Notes: generated by a model from the sequence alone, not told the origin. A stretch of 64,000 bases of DNA from Bacillus sp. REN3 (GCF_017912555.1 NZ_JAERSD010000007.1:105401-169400), one strand, 5' to 3'. Positions 10,367-20,074 are shown, numbered from the stretch's first letter. Numbers and translations are program-made.

Positions 10367-11300
10367 ATACTGCTTCCTTTCTTTTTGATAGTTCAGCCCG
10401 TTTCCAGAGGATTGCCACAGCCATGGTAAGCGATACTGCCACACCGAGGCGGATCAGCAGCAGCGGCAGTACCGGGATGCCAAGCGGGACGAAAATCAAT
10501 GTATCCTCGACGACCGCGTGGCAGGCAACGAGGAAAATGAACGCAATCGTCACATCTTTCTTGCTTACCCCATCCTCCTGTACAGCCTGGATCATGACGC
10601 CAGCGCCGTAGGCGAGGCCGAACAGCAGCCCAGCCGCCAGCGTCGTCGAAGTGTTTTCCTTCATTCCAAGCGCTTTTGTCACCGGCGCCATCCACCTTGA
10701 GAACACGGCAAGCCATTGCTTATCCTTCATGATTTGGACGAAAACCATCAGCGGGATGACGATGACCGCGAGCTGGAAAATTCCCATTCCCGCTTTCGTG
10801 ACACTGTCAAGCAGGATCGGCCCGAACCCATTCACCGTTTCCATTTTTGCAGGAATCATCCCGTACTTAGCCATTTCCGATCCCCCATGCCAAATGAGGT
10901 TGATGAAGATGGCAGAAGCGAATGCCAATCCAAGACGGACGAACACGATGATCCACAGCTTAACGCCAACTTTGAGAGCGACGCTTGATTCAACGAACAT
11001 ATTATGCGAAAAACTCAGCATCACTGCGATGATGAAGACTTCTTTCACCGTTAAGTCAAGTGACAGAATCGCTCCGATGGCAGCGTACAAATTAAGGAAG
11101 TTCCCGATCACAAGCGGGATCGCCGCATCCCCGGACAGGCCTAACAGCGACATCAGCGGGGTGATTGCCTCTATGAGCCATGGCAGGATAGGCGTATATT
11201 GCAGGATCGAAACGATCAAGGTGACCGGAAAAATGACCTTCCCAAGCGCCCATGTCGTCTTCAAGCCGACAATCAACCCGTTTTTCAATGTTGAAACCAT
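10356..11300 (-). CDS. yvoD: Nucleoside-recognition (Gate) domain membrane protein YvoD
   Basis: 314 aa, strongly hydrophobic with about eight predicted membrane segments. Two Gate-domain halves are apparent, with the repeated pattern [15 protein letters not shown] in the first and [18 protein letters not shown] in the second. The family is related to SpmA/SpmB and nucleoside transporters, but the function of YvoD is not established. It lies between lgt and ppaX, as in B. subtilis. Confidence 0.85.
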   Translation of the reverse strand: MVSTLKNGLIVGLKTTWALGKVIFPVTLIVSILQYTPILPWLIEAITPLMSLLGLSGDAAIPLVIGNFLNLYAAIGAILSLDLTVKEVFIIAVMLSFSHNMFVESSVALKVGVKLWIIVFVRLGLAFASAIFINLIWHGGSEMAKYGMIPAKMETVNGFGPILLDSVTKAGMGIFQLAVIVIPLMVFVQIMKDKQWLAVFSRWMAPVTKALGMKENTSTTLAAGLLFGLAYGAGVMIQAVQEDGVSKKDVTIAFIFLVACHAVVEDTLIFVPLGIPVLPLLLIRLGVAVSLTMAVAILWKRAELSKRKEAVYEQ

Positions 11301-11357
11301 CGAAGCACCTCTCCCCTTTCCAAGAGTTCACAATATGGTATGGATCCCCTCTGGAAC

Positions 11358-12176
11358 TTAATTCGTTTTTTCCAAGTATCGTATCTTTGAATAACCCTTA
11401 ACCCTTCTGTATACCCATACAGCTGCCGCTGCGGCGATCAGGACTATCGAAATCGTCTGGGCCATCCGCAATGTATCCGTCAGCATTAGGCTGTCCGTAC
11501 GCATGCCTTCCACAAAGAAACGGCCAATTGAATACCAGATGATATAGCTGAGGAAAATTTCCCCGCGACCTGGATTGACCCTGCGAAGTGACATCAGCAG
11601 GATGAAACCTAGCAGATTCCAGACAGATTCGTATAAAAATGTCGGATGGTAATAGGCGCCATTAATGTACATCTGGTTAATGATGAATTCAGGAAGATGG
11701 AGGTTCTCCAAAAACGCCCTGCTCACTTCCCCGCCATGCGCCTCCTGGTTCATGAAGTTCCCCCAGCGGCCGATCACCTGGCCGATGATCAGGCTCGGAG
11801 CGGCGATATCAGCCAGCTTCCAGAATGACACGTTTCTTGATCGGGCAAACACGTAAGCAGTTGCCACCGCCCCGATCAAAGCTCCATGGATGGCAATTCC
11901 GCCATTCCAGATTTGCGGGATTTCCGCAGGGTGCTGGCTATAGTAGTCCCATTGAAAGATGACATAATAGATGCGTGCGCAAATAATTGAAATCGGGATT
12001 GCCCACAGCATCAAATCGGCAAAAATATCTTTTGGCAAGCCTCGGCGTTCGCCTTCCCTGATCGCAAGCCACAGGGCAATCGCAATTCCTGCTCCAATGA
12101 TGATGCCATACCAGTACACCTGGATCGGTCCAAGTGAAAAGGCGACCGGATCAAGCGGTTGAATGTTTTTTTCCAT
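11358..12176 (-). CDS. lgt: Prolipoprotein diacylglyceryl transferase
   Basis: 272 aa polytopic membrane enzyme that attaches diacylglycerol to the lipobox cysteine of prolipoproteins. The Lgt signature is visible as [18 protein letters not shown], with the upstream [12 protein letters not shown] and the downstream [13 protein letters not shown]. About seven membrane segments are expected. It lies 47 nt downstream of hprK. Lipoproteins elsewhere in this window (ThiY, CueP, the GerC subunit) would be substrates. Confidence 0.97.
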   Translation of the reverse strand: MEKNIQPLDPVAFSLGPIQVYWYGIIIGAGIAIALWLAIREGERRGLPKDIFADLMLWAIPISIICARIYYVIFQWDYYSQHPAEIPQIWNGGIAIHGALIGAVATAYVFARSRNVSFWKLADIAAPSLIIGQVIGRWGNFMNQEAHGGEVSRAFLENLHLPEFIINQMYINGAYYHPTFLYESVWNLLGFILLMSLRRVNPGRGEIFLSYIIWYSIGRFFVEGMRTDSLMLTDTLRMAQTISIVLIAAAAAVWVYRRVKGYSKIRYLEKTN

Positions 12177-12223
12177 TTCATTTCCCCTTTTTCATTATCG
12201 AAATAAAGACACCTGGTCAAAAA

Positions 12224-13159
12224 TCACATGTCTTCCTGGTCCCCTTCTTCAATGACGTCAGCCAGCCTGCTTGTGAACTGCTCAGCTGCATTGACGCCCA
12301 TCCTCTTCAGCCTGAAGTTCATTGCGGCAACTTCGATGATGACTGCCAAGTTCCGTCCAGGACGGACAGGGACAGTCAGCTTGGTGATTTCTGTGTCGAT
12401 AATCTTCATTTTTTCCTCATCAAGGCCAAGACGGTCATAAGACTTCTTCTGATCCCAGATTTCAAGATTGATTATCAGGGAAATGCGCTTATGGCTTCTT
12501 ACCGCACCAGCCCCGAACAGCGTCATGACATTGATGATTCCAAGGCCGCGGATTTCAAGGAGATGCTCGATCAATTCAGGTGAATTGCCGACAAGCGTCC
12601 CTAAATCCTCCTGGCGGATTTCCACGCAATCATCGGCGACGAGCCTGTGGCCGCGCTTGACGAGTTCAAGCGCGGTTTCACTTTTACCGACGCCACTTTT
12701 GCCTGTGATCAGGACACCGATTCCATAAACATCGACAAGCACTCCATGGACTGCCGTGGTTGGGGCAAGCTTGCTTTCAAGAAAATTCGTCAAATGGCTC
12801 GAAAGCCTTGTTGTTTTCAGGTCCGACCTCATGACCGGAACCGACTCATGTTCAGCTGCTTCAATCAGTTCGGCTGGAACTTCCATATTCCTTGTCACGA
12901 TGATGCCGGGCGTAATGTCGGTGCATAGCTTCTCCATCCGCGACACACGCTCACTCGGGTTAAGCTTTTCAAAAAAGCTCAGTTCAGTCTTTCCAAGCAG
13001 CTGAAGGCGCTCAGCCGGGTAATATTCGAAGTAACCCGCTATTTCAAGGCCTGGCCTCGAGATATCACTTGTTATAATCGGCCGATTGACCCCTTCCTCC
13101 CCGCTCAGCAGCTCCATGTTGAATTTTTCTATTATATCTTTAGTGCGAACCTTTGCCAA
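12224..13159 (-). CDS. hprK: HPr kinase/phosphorylase
   Basis: 311 aa from a TTG start at 13157-13159, chosen because AAAGGAGGA lies 6 nt upstream and the resulting length matches the family; an upstream frame extension to 13195 lacks such a site. The P-loop is [18 protein letters not shown], followed by the conserved RLVADD and the HprK signature [15 protein letters not shown]. It phosphorylates Ser46 of HPr, the coeffector of CcpA in carbon catabolite repression, and reverses this by phosphorolysis. It is the first gene of the unit hprK-lgt-yvoD-ppaX-yvoF. Confidence 0.97.
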   Translation of the reverse strand: MAKVRTKDIIEKFNMELLSGEEGVNRPIITSDISRPGLEIAGYFEYYPAERLQLLGKTELSFFEKLNPSERVSRMEKLCTDITPGIIVTRNMEVPAELIEAAEHESVPVMRSDLKTTRLSSHLTNFLESKLAPTTAVHGVLVDVYGIGVLITGKSGVGKSETALELVKRGHRLVADDCVEIRQEDLGTLVGNSPELIEHLLEIRGLGIINVMTLFGAGAVRSHKRISLIINLEIWDQKKSYDRLGLDEEKMKIIDTEITKLTVPVRPGRNLAVIIEVAAMNFRLKRMGVNAAEQFTSRLADVIEEGDQEDM

Positions 13160-13213
13160 AGAAATTCCTCCTTTGTCTCGCATATTCCTTCTCACTTGAA
13201 TGCAATATTATAT

Positions 13214-13241
13214 ATTTTAGCACTTTTTCACTCATAACCAA
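13214..13241 (-). promoter_or_regulatory. Possible sigma-A promoter for the hprK operon
   Basis: On the minus strand: TTGGTT (13241-13236), a 16-bp spacer, then TAAAAT (13219-13214), about 55 nt upstream of the hprK start. The -35 match is moderate. Confidence 0.4.
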
Positions 13242-13288
13242 ATACAAGGGTCCTAAAAACGAGCGAAAGAGAAAATTATTTCCAACTT

Positions 13289-13307
13289 AACTGGTATATA
13301 CTACCAT
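13289..13307 (+). promoter_or_regulatory. NagR/DasR-type operator (dre-like), distal site at murP
   Basis: AACTGGTATATACTACCAT is an imperfect inverted repeat (TGGTAta.TACCA) resembling the dre sites bound by GntR/HutC regulators of the NagR (YvoA) and DasR type. It lies 118 bp before murP. Confidence 0.6.
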
Positions 13308-13331
13308 AAAACACTGTTTATTTTTTAGAAA

Positions 13332-13368
13332 AAAGGTATAGACAACTATACTATTATATTGCTATTAT
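13332..13368 (+). promoter_or_regulatory. murP promoter overlapped by a NagR-type operator
   Basis: The operator AAAGGTATAGACAACTA (13332-13348) contains the GGTATAGAC core seen again upstream of nagA. Its last part doubles as the -35 TAGACA (13339-13344); after an 18-bp spacer comes TATTAT (13363-13368). A bound repressor would cover the -35, so murP-mupG-murQ should be derepressed by GlcNAc-6P or GlcN-6P through NagR. Confidence 0.65.
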
Positions 13369-13424
13369 CGAACTGTAAGCGAATACATCCTATAGACATT
13401 TTTATTAACAAGGGGGAAAACACC

Positions 13425-14798
13425 ATGCGTAAAGAAGAACGCCTGGCAAAAGAGATTATCGAACAGCTTGGCGGCGCGGACAACATTATGGATGTTGCTT
13501 CGTGCATGACCCGTCTTCGTGTCCGGCCGGCAGACCCTAGCAAAGTCGATATCGCCGCAATCAAAAAAATCGATGGCGTGCTTGGCCTGGTCGAACAGGA
13601 AACATTGCAAATCATCCTGGGACCTGGCATTGTCACCAAAGTGGCGAATGAAGTTTCCGAGATTACCGGAAAGACCGCAAAGCTTGTGGATGAAGAGGAT
13701 GGGAACTCGTTCGAAGGACTTGCAGACCGCACGAAAGCCGATCTGAAACAAAAGAACGCCACTCCTTTCAAGCTATTTTTAAGAAGGATCGCCAGCATCT
13801 TCATTCCGCTGATTCCAGCGATTGTCGCTTCTGGTCTGATTGCTGGAATCACGAACGTCGTCGTCCGTTCAGGCGCCGACCCAGAATCGACGATCATCCA
13901 GTTCCTGAATTTGATTGGCTGGGGAATTTTTGGCTATCTTGGTGTATTCGTCGGGATCAATACTGCCCGCGAATTCGGGGGATCTCCTGCCCTTGGCGGT
14001 GCTGCCGGCATCCTGCTTATCAATCCAGGCCTAGCGAACATCACTCTGTTTGGTGAAGCACTTGTTCCTGGTCGTGGTGGTTTGATTGGCGTCATGCTTG
14101 CTGCAGCGTTCATTGCCATACTGGAAAAAAGGATCCGTAAATTCATTCCGTCCTCATTGGATATCATTATTACTCCTACTCTTTCCTTATTGATTACTGG
14201 CATTGCGACTCTATTCGTACTCCAGCCTGTCGGCGGCTTCATTTCCGACTTGATCACCAAAGGTTTGCTCTCATTGCTTGATATCGGTGGCATCCTTGCG
14301 GGATTGGTCCTTGCCGGCACATTCCTGCCGCTTGTCGTAACTGGTCTGCACCAGGGCTTGACTCCGGTGCATATGGAATTGATCAACACAATCGGCGATG
14401 ACCCGCTTCTGCCAATCCTGGCAATGGGCGGCGCTGGCCAGGTCGGAGCTGCATTCGCGATTTATTTCAAGACAAAGAACGAACGTTTGAAGAAGGTTAT
14501 CAAGGGCGGACTTCCTGTCGGCATTCTTGGAATCGGCGAGCCGCTGATCTTTGGTGTCACACTGCCGCTCGGCCGTCCATTCCTGACCGCGTGCCTTGGC
14601 GCAGCTGTCGGCGGAGCTTTCCAGGCTTTCTTTAAAATCGCAACGATCGCGATCGGCGTTTCAGGCATCCCACTAGCCTTCCTGGTAAAGGATAACCAAA
14701 TCCTCTTGTACCTGATTGGCTTGCTGATCGCCTATGTATTTGGCTTCCTCTTCACATGGCTGTTTGGCTTCAAAGAGGAAATGGCTAAAGGTATCTAA
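13425..14798 (+). CDS. murP: PTS EIIBC component, N-acetylmuramic acid-type (MurP)
   Basis: 457 aa from ATG 13425, preceded by AAGGGGG. The N-terminal EIIB domain (about residues 1-90) carries the phosphorylated Cys in MDVASCMTRLRVRPAD. From about residue 115 there is the multi-span EIIC domain, with TGLHQGLTPVHMELI and GILGIGEPLIFGVTLPLGRP (the conserved GxxE motif). There is no EIIA domain, so phosphate must come from another PTS EIIA. It would import and phosphorylate MurNAc, or MurNAc-GlcNAc, to the 6-phosphate. The assignment rests on the downstream mupG and murQ. Confidence 0.85.
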   Translation: MRKEERLAKEIIEQLGGADNIMDVASCMTRLRVRPADPSKVDIAAIKKIDGVLGLVEQETLQIILGPGIVTKVANEVSEITGKTAKLVDEEDGNSFEGLADRTKADLKQKNATPFKLFLRRIASIFIPLIPAIVASGLIAGITNVVVRSGADPESTIIQFLNLIGWGIFGYLGVFVGINTAREFGGSPALGGAAGILLINPGLANITLFGEALVPGRGGLIGVMLAAAFIAILEKRIRKFIPSSLDIIITPTLSLLITGIATLFVLQPVGGFISDLITKGLLSLLDIGGILAGLVLAGTFLPLVVTGLHQGLTPVHMELINTIGDDPLLPILAMGGAGQVGAAFAIYFKTKNERLKKVIKGGLPVGILGIGEPLIFGVTLPLGRPFLTACLGAAVGGAFQAFFKIATIAIGVSGIPLAFLVKDNQILLYLIGLLIAYVFGFLFTWLFGFKEEMAKGI

Positions 14799-14871
14799 TA
14801 AAATAAAGGCGAAGGAGGAAGACTGCTTTCCTCCTTTCTTCTTTTCCGGCAAAATGATTGGAGGGATTTCC

Positions 14872-15930
14872 TTGCTAGGCATTTCCGTTTATTTGAACAA
14901 GGGTCGCATGGAACAGAACGCAGCCTGGATTGAAAAAACTGCAGGCTATGGATTCAAGTCGATCTTCACTTCCCTGCATATCCCGGAAGACAATCCGGCA
15001 GATTACAGGGATCTTTTACAGAAGCTCGGAGCATTGGCCAAACAGTTCGATATGGAGCTGATGGCGGATGTATCGCCCCGTTCCCTCGAGTATCTTGGCC
15101 TTGACTGGAACAGCTACGGGACTTTGCTTGACTGGGGACTTTCGGGGATCAGGGCAGATTATGGCTTCACCCGGGAACAAATCGTCACGCTGTCAGGAAA
15201 GATGAAGATAGGAATCAATGCCAGCACCATACCAACAGAAGAACTGTCGGACTGGCTTGCTTCCGGGTTAAGAGCAGAAAATGTCGAAGCCTGGCACAAT
15301 TTTTATCCGCGGCCTGAAACCGGATTGGACAAAGCTTTCCTTATTGAAAGAAACAGGATGTTCCGCTCGATGGGGATTACGACGATGGCTTTCATCCCTG
15401 GTGACGGTGACCTGCGCGGACCGATGTTTGCCGGGCTGCCTTCACTTGAAGAACACCGCGAACATTCTCCGCATATTGCCGCAGCCGAGCTGATGTTTTC
15501 AGGTTTTACTGATAAAATCCTGATTGGCGACCATACTGTGAGCGATGAACAATTGGAGCTGCTTGCGTTCCTCAGCAAAGGCATCGTTCCTCTCCGGATG
15601 GCAGTTTCCAATAAACAACAGCTGCCTGTTTCACCGCTGACCAACAGGATGGATCCAGCCCGGGATGTCATCCGTGCCGTTGAATCCAGGTCTTTCGCCC
15701 AGATAGGAGACAGACAGATCGCACCAGGAAACCAGCAGAAACGACTGCGCGGGACTGTGACGATCGACAATGAGATGTATGGCCGTTATGCAGGTGAACT
15801 GCAGATTGCCATCCATGACCTGCCAAAGGACGATAAAGTGAACTGCATTGGAAACATCATCGCTCAAGACCTTCCCCTGCTCCAGCAGATTAAAGCAGGC
15901 GGAAAATTCCAATTTATTGTGAGGGATTGA
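14872..15930 (+). CDS. mupG: 6-phospho-N-acetylmuramidase MupG (DUF871)
   Basis: 352 aa from TTG 14872, chosen because GGAGGG sits 6 nt upstream; the in-frame ATG 14854 has no ribosome binding site. DUF871 family: an N-terminal TIM-barrel (GISVYLNKGRMEQNAAWIEK, then IFTSLHIPED) and a small C-terminal cyclophilin-like domain with RGTVTIDNEMYGRYAGELQI. In Staphylococcus aureus MupG splits MurNAc-6P-GlcNAc inside the cell. Placement between murP and murQ is the arrangement expected for that pathway. Confidence 0.85.
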   Translation: MLGISVYLNKGRMEQNAAWIEKTAGYGFKSIFTSLHIPEDNPADYRDLLQKLGALAKQFDMELMADVSPRSLEYLGLDWNSYGTLLDWGLSGIRADYGFTREQIVTLSGKMKIGINASTIPTEELSDWLASGLRAENVEAWHNFYPRPETGLDKAFLIERNRMFRSMGITTMAFIPGDGDLRGPMFAGLPSLEEHREHSPHIAAAELMFSGFTDKILIGDHTVSDEQLELLAFLSKGIVPLRMAVSNKQQLPVSPLTNRMDPARDVIRAVESRSFAQIGDRQIAPGNQQKRLRGTVTIDNEMYGRYAGELQIAIHDLPKDDKVNCIGNIIAQDLPLLQQIKAGGKFQFIVRD

Positions 15931-15931
15931 A

Positions 15932-16840
15932 ATGAATATCACGAAGCTTAATACAGAACAGCAAAATCCGAAAACAATGAATATTGACCAGATGTCGACC
16001 GAAGAAATCATCACTGTCATCAACCAGGAAGACACCATTGTGCCGAATGTACTCGCAAGACAGATCCCGGTCATTGCCGAGGTTGTGGATGAAATTGTCG
16101 CCAGGTTCAAAAGAGGCGGACGGTTGATATATGTCGGCGCAGGAACTTCCGGCCGGCTGGGAATCATCGATGCTTCAGAATGCCCTCCTACATATGGAAC
16201 CGATCCTGAACTTGTCGTCGGGATCATCGCCGGGGGAAAAGAAGCCATGACCGAAGCAATCGAAGGGGTCGAGGATGACATCGAACAGGGCCGGACTGAC
16301 ATGGAAAACATCCACGTTTCGGAAAAGGATATCGTTGTCGGCATCGCAGCAAGCGGGCGGACACCATACACGATTGGCGCACTCGAATACGCGAAGCAAA
16401 AAGGGGCAAGGACAGTCTCCGTTGTCTGCAGCAAGGATTCCAAAATGGAGAAAGTTACAGATTACGCGATAGCGGCTGTCGTCGGCCCAGAAGTCATCAC
16501 CGGATCGACAAGAATGAAAGCTGGAACCGCTCAAAAGCTGATCCTGAATATGCTTTCAACTGCCTCCATGATCAAAATGGGCAAGGTGTACGGCAATCTG
16601 ATGGTTGATGTCCAGATGACGAACGAAAAGCTGCATAATCGGGCCGTCAATATCGTTAAGATGGCGACGGACGCGTCAGACGACGAAGCCAAGGCGGCGA
16701 TTAAAGACCAGAACGGCCATACAAAAGCCGCGATCCTGCAAATCATCACTGGATTGAAAGCTGCCGAGGCAAAAGCGCTGCTTGAAAAACATGAAGGCTA
16801 CCTGCGACAAGCAATCAGCGAACATTACGAAGGAAAATGA
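15932..16840 (+). CDS. murQ: N-acetylmuramic acid 6-phosphate etherase MurQ
   Basis: 302 aa SIS-domain enzyme that cleaves the lactyl ether of MurNAc-6P, giving GlcNAc-6P and D-lactate. The SIS sugar-phosphate site is IYVGAGTSGRLGIIDASECP, a second site is VGIAASGRTPYTIGALEYA, and GSTRMKAGTAQKLILNM is the family signature. The start is 1 nt after the mupG stop, with GAGGG overlapping the mupG end. The product GlcNAc-6P is the substrate of NagA encoded just downstream. Confidence 0.96.
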   Translation: MNITKLNTEQQNPKTMNIDQMSTEEIITVINQEDTIVPNVLARQIPVIAEVVDEIVARFKRGGRLIYVGAGTSGRLGIIDASECPPTYGTDPELVVGIIAGGKEAMTEAIEGVEDDIEQGRTDMENIHVSEKDIVVGIAASGRTPYTIGALEYAKQKGARTVSVVCSKDSKMEKVTDYAIAAVVGPEVITGSTRMKAGTAQKLILNMLSTASMIKMGKVYGNLMVDVQMTNEKLHNRAVNIVKMATDASDDEAKAAIKDQNGHTKAAILQIITGLKAAEAKALLEKHEGYLRQAISEHYEGK

Positions 16841-16966
16841 TGGCCACTGATCAATCCGAGGCTTGCCGAAGTACTCCGTTCTTCTTCCAACCGGAATGGC
16901 GCATGTTTCCTTCCGATGACGCCATCAACGGACCTTTCGAAGACTCGATTCTTAACTCGATAAAGA

Positions 16967-16989
16967 GCGGAGGCAGCCTCCGCTTTTTC
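16967..16989 (+). terminator. Terminator after murQ
   Basis: GCGGAGG (16967-16973) and CCTCCGC form a 7-bp stem with a 3-nt loop, followed by TTTTT. It separates the murP-mupG-murQ unit from nagABR. Confidence 0.85.
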
Positions 16990-16992
16990 ATC

Positions 16993-17066
16993 TGTATAGA
17001 CCATTTGTTCGATAGTCAATAGGGGTTTTCACTGGTATAGACAAGCTATCTCAACAAGACTATAAT
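16993..17066 (+). promoter_or_regulatory. nagA promoter with two NagR-type operators
   Basis: A dre-like half site TGTATAGACCATTT lies at 16993-17006. A fuller site CACTGGTATAGACAAGCTA lies at 17030-17048. The promoter is TAGACA (17038-17043), 17 bp, TATAAT (17061-17066), so the second operator covers the -35 box. The same geometry is found at murP. Confidence 0.75.
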
Positions 17067-17120
17067 GGAACTATAGAGGGTATAAGAAAATTGGATAATA
17101 CAATGAATCAGGTGATGAAG

Positions 17121-18299
17121 TTGAAGAATTTATTATTGCGAAACGCATCGGTTTTGACAGAGAACGGAATGATTGATAAAGGATATATCTTTGTCAAGGA
17201 GGGCAAGATTGCCGAAGCGGGCTCTTTATCGGACATGCCTGAAAACATCGCTGGAAGCGAGGTCATCGAACTTCCCCCAGGCAGCACAGTCGTCCCGGGC
17301 TTCATCGATGTACATATCCATGGGGCCGGCGGAGCTGATACGATGGATGCGACAACGGAAGCACTGACTACGATTGCCTCCATCCTCCCGGCGGAAGGTA
17401 CAACGAGTTTCCTGGCGACAACGATCACACAGGATAAGCAAGAAATATTCAAAGCCCTCGAAAATGCCGCAGACTATATAGAGCATCATAACCACCCAGG
17501 AAAAGCGGAAATACTCGGAATCCATCTTGAGGGACCTTTCATCAATGAGACCCGGAAAGGGGCGCAGCCGGAAGACCATATTATCGCTCCTGACATCAGC
17601 TTATTCGCAAAAATGCAGGAAGCTGCCGGGAAACATATCCGTCTCGTAACACTGGCGCCGGAAAAGGAAAATGGCAAAGAGTTGATTGCCTATTTGGCGA
17701 AAAACGGAGTCATTGCCTCTGTCGGCCATTCTGATGCGGGTTACGAAGAGATGAAAGCAGCAGTAAATGCCGGGGCTACCCATGTCACCCACTTATTCAA
17801 CGGCATGAAAGGGATGCATCACCGTGATCCCGGGGTCGCAGGCGCTGCCCTCCTGTTCAAGGAATTGAAGATTGAACTGATTGCTGACGGCATCCATGTC
17901 GTTCCCGAAATGATCGACTTGTCGCTGCGGGCAAAAGGAACAGATGGAGTGATTCTGATAACGGATGCGATGAGGGCAAAATGCCTCAAGAATGGCACAT
18001 ACGACCTTGGCGGCCAGGAAGTCCACGTAGCCGATGGCAAAGCGCTTCTCGCTGACGGAACGCTTGCGGGAAGCATCCTGAAAATGAAGGATTCATTGAA
18101 AAACATCATGAAGTTCACCGGGCTTAGCCTGGAAAAAACCATTAAGCTCGCAAGCGAAAATCCCGCAAGGCAGCTTAATATTTATGACCGGAAAGGAAGC
18201 ATTGCGAAAGGAAAAGATGCTGATCTTGTCGTCCTCGATGGGAACCATGATGTCATGATGGCTTTCTGCCGCGGCACGGCTAGCTACAACCAAAATTAA
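17121..18299 (+). CDS. nagA: N-acetylglucosamine-6-phosphate deacetylase
   Basis: 392 aa if started at TTG 17121, which is preferred because AGGTGATG (17110-17117) is then correctly spaced; in-frame alternatives are ATG 17115, ATG 17103 and TTG 17091. Amidohydrolase fold: metal motif PGFIDVHIHGAGGADTMDA, then GIHLEGPFINETRKGAQP, the catalytic region VGHSDAGYEE, HLFNGM and LITDAMRAK. It deacetylates GlcNAc-6P to GlcN-6P. First gene of nagA-nagB-nagR, controlled by the two operators upstream. Confidence 0.95.
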   Translation: MKNLLLRNASVLTENGMIDKGYIFVKEGKIAEAGSLSDMPENIAGSEVIELPPGSTVVPGFIDVHIHGAGGADTMDATTEALTTIASILPAEGTTSFLATTITQDKQEIFKALENAADYIEHHNHPGKAEILGIHLEGPFINETRKGAQPEDHIIAPDISLFAKMQEAAGKHIRLVTLAPEKENGKELIAYLAKNGVIASVGHSDAGYEEMKAAVNAGATHVTHLFNGMKGMHHRDPGVAGAALLFKELKIELIADGIHVVPEMIDLSLRAKGTDGVILITDAMRAKCLKNGTYDLGGQEVHVADGKALLADGTLAGSILKMKDSLKNIMKFTGLSLEKTIKLASENPARQLNIYDRKGSIAKGKDADLVVLDGNHDVMMAFCRGTASYNQN

Positions 18300-18314
18300 A
18301 CAGAGGTGATGAAA

Positions 18315-19040
18315 ATGAAATTGATCAAAGCAGAAAACTACGAAACGATGAGCAAGGAAGTGGCGAGGCAAGTCATCTCCCGGATCAAAGAAAATCCTAA
18401 GCTGAACCTCGGACTCGCAACCGGCAGCACACCTATAGGACTGTATAAAAACCTGATAGAAGACCATCGGGAAAATGGGACATCCTATAAACAGATCCAT
18501 ACCTTCAACCTTGATGAATATATCGGGATCCCAAGGAAGGATCCCAACAGCTACCATTATTTCATGCGCAAGAATTTATTTGACCATATCGATATCGCGC
18601 TTGACCAAACCCATATCCCGAATGGCACGGCTAATGGACTGGAAGCTGAATGCCAGTCCTATGAATCCATGATCAAGGAGCAAGGCGGCATCGATTTGCA
18701 GATTCTCGGCATTGGACAGAACGGGCATATTGGTTTTAACGAGCCTGGAACCCCTTTTGACAGCAGGACTCATGTCATCAAGCTTGCCGAGAGCACCATC
18801 AAGGCAAATTCACGTTTTTTTGATTCGCTGGATGATGTGCCAACCAGGGCCATTACGATGGGCATTGCCTCCATCATGGAAAGCAAGGAAATTTTCCTGC
18901 TCATCTCCGGAGCTTCGAAGGCAGAGGCACTTGCCCGCTTGATGAACGGCGAAGTGAGCGAGGACTTCCCTGCCTCTGTTTTGAAAAACCATCAGAATAT
19001 TACGATTTTTGCAGATGAGGAAGCATTGAAATTACTTTAA
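18315..19040 (+). CDS. nagB: Glucosamine-6-phosphate deaminase
   Basis: 241 aa from ATG 18315, with GAGGTGAT just upstream. It converts GlcN-6P to fructose-6P and ammonia, feeding amino sugars to glycolysis. Motifs: LGLATGSTPIGLYK (phosphate site), FNLDEYIG (catalytic Asp), LGIGQNGHIGFNEPGTPF (His/Glu catalytic region), and SRTHVI. It lies 15 nt downstream of nagA. Confidence 0.96.
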   Translation: MKLIKAENYETMSKEVARQVISRIKENPKLNLGLATGSTPIGLYKNLIEDHRENGTSYKQIHTFNLDEYIGIPRKDPNSYHYFMRKNLFDHIDIALDQTHIPNGTANGLEAECQSYESMIKEQGGIDLQILGIGQNGHIGFNEPGTPFDSRTHVIKLAESTIKANSRFFDSLDDVPTRAITMGIASIMESKEIFLLISGASKAEALARLMNGEVSEDFPASVLKNHQNITIFADEEALKLL

Positions 19041-19082
19041 TAGATTGTTTCATTGAATCAGCATAAGTCAGGAGAAAAGCAA

Positions 19083-19811
19083 ATGATGATTGATAAGAAT
19101 TCACCAATCCCTATTTATCACCAGCTTGAGGAATATATTAAAGCGCAAATTGAAAATGGCGAACTTGAACCCGACCAGGCGATACCGTCCGAACGGGTCT
19201 ACGCTGATATGTTCCAGATCAGCAGGATGACAATCAGGCAGGCACTGACGAATCTTGTCAATGAGGGTTACTTGTACCGACAGAAAGGCAAAGGCACCTT
19301 TGTCAATAAGCAAAAACTTGAGCAGCGCCTGCAGGGATTGACTAGTTTTACCGAGGATATGCGCGAGCGCGGACTGACACCAAGCAGCAGGCTGATTTCG
19401 TTTGAAATCATCCCAGCAGGACGAGGTATCGCCGATCGCCTCAACCTTGCCGAAAACACCCCTGTATACGAAATCAAGCGGGTGCGGCTTGCCAACAATC
19501 TGCCAGTGGCGCTCGAAACCACCTACCTGCCTGCCAATCTTGTCAAAGGATTGACAGAGGAAATCATTAACCAGTCTCTTTATCAGTACATTGAGGAAAA
19601 GCTGTCGCTTGAAATCAGTGAAGCCACACAGCAAATCGAAGCATCGATTGCAAGAGAACAGGAGCTGCGGCACCTGGAAATCGAAAAAGGCTCTCCTGTG
19701 CTGCTGATCCTCAGGACTTCGATACTGAAGGATGGCTCTCCATTCGAATTCGTCAAATCCGCCTACAGGGCGGATCGCTATAAATTCGTGCATACGATGA
19801 AAAGGTGTTAA
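19083..19811 (+). CDS. nagR: GntR/HutC-family repressor NagR (YvoA)
   Basis: 242 aa from ATG 19083 (AGGAG 8 nt upstream). The N-terminal winged helix is PIYHQLEEYIKAQI followed by SERVYADMFQISRMTIRQAL and the wing YLYRQKGKGTFV. The C-terminal UTRA effector domain (from about residue 80) is LQGLTSFTEDMRERG... VYEIKRVRLANNLPVALETTYLP. NagR of B. subtilis represses nag genes and is released by GlcNAc-6P or GlcN-6P. Operators of the right type precede murP and nagA in this window; none was seen in front of nagR itself. Confidence 0.92.
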   Translation: MMIDKNSPIPIYHQLEEYIKAQIENGELEPDQAIPSERVYADMFQISRMTIRQALTNLVNEGYLYRQKGKGTFVNKQKLEQRLQGLTSFTEDMRERGLTPSSRLISFEIIPAGRGIADRLNLAENTPVYEIKRVRLANNLPVALETTYLPANLVKGLTEEIINQSLYQYIEEKLSLEISEATQQIEASIAREQELRHLEIEKGSPVLLILRTSILKDGSPFEFVKSAYRADRYKFVHTMKRC

Positions 19812-19817
19812 AAACAA

Positions 19818-19864
19818 GGGACACAAACGGAAAGTGGAGAACACTTTAGGTTTGTGTCCCTTTT
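19818..19864 (+). terminator. Terminator of nagABR
   Basis: GGGACACAAAC (19818-19828) pairs with GTTTGTGTCCC (19850-19860), with an inner stem AAAGTG/CACTTT, followed by TTTT. A long, stable hairpin directly after nagR. Confidence 0.9.
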
Positions 19865-19932
19865 CGTGTACTGCTCAACAGGCTTGTTTGATAGTCTTAC
19901 CTCTCCTCGTGTCGGATGCTGGGAAAAACCGG

Positions 19933-19952
19933 ATTATTTCCACGGAAATAAT
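19933..19952. promoter_or_regulatory. Perfect inverted repeat ahead of the DUF2164 gene
   Basis: ATTATTTCC and GGAAATAAT flank a 2-nt centre. The site is 122 bp upstream of the DUF2164 gene and not followed by a T-run, so it looks more like a binding site for a dimeric regulator than a terminator. The regulator is unknown. Confidence 0.35.
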
Positions 19953-20074
19953 CGCAATTTCAGAGGAAGGGGATGTCGAAACCTTCCCAGCTTGTACTCG
20001 CCGCCAAAAAATCTCCGTCTCGTTTATGATGGAATGATAAAGTTAAAATAAGCTGCTATTGGGAGGATGAACTG

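Noticed and set aside
16837..17022. Small gene after murQ
   Set aside because: It runs through the murQ terminator and the first NagR-type operator, so it cannot be a separate coding region.
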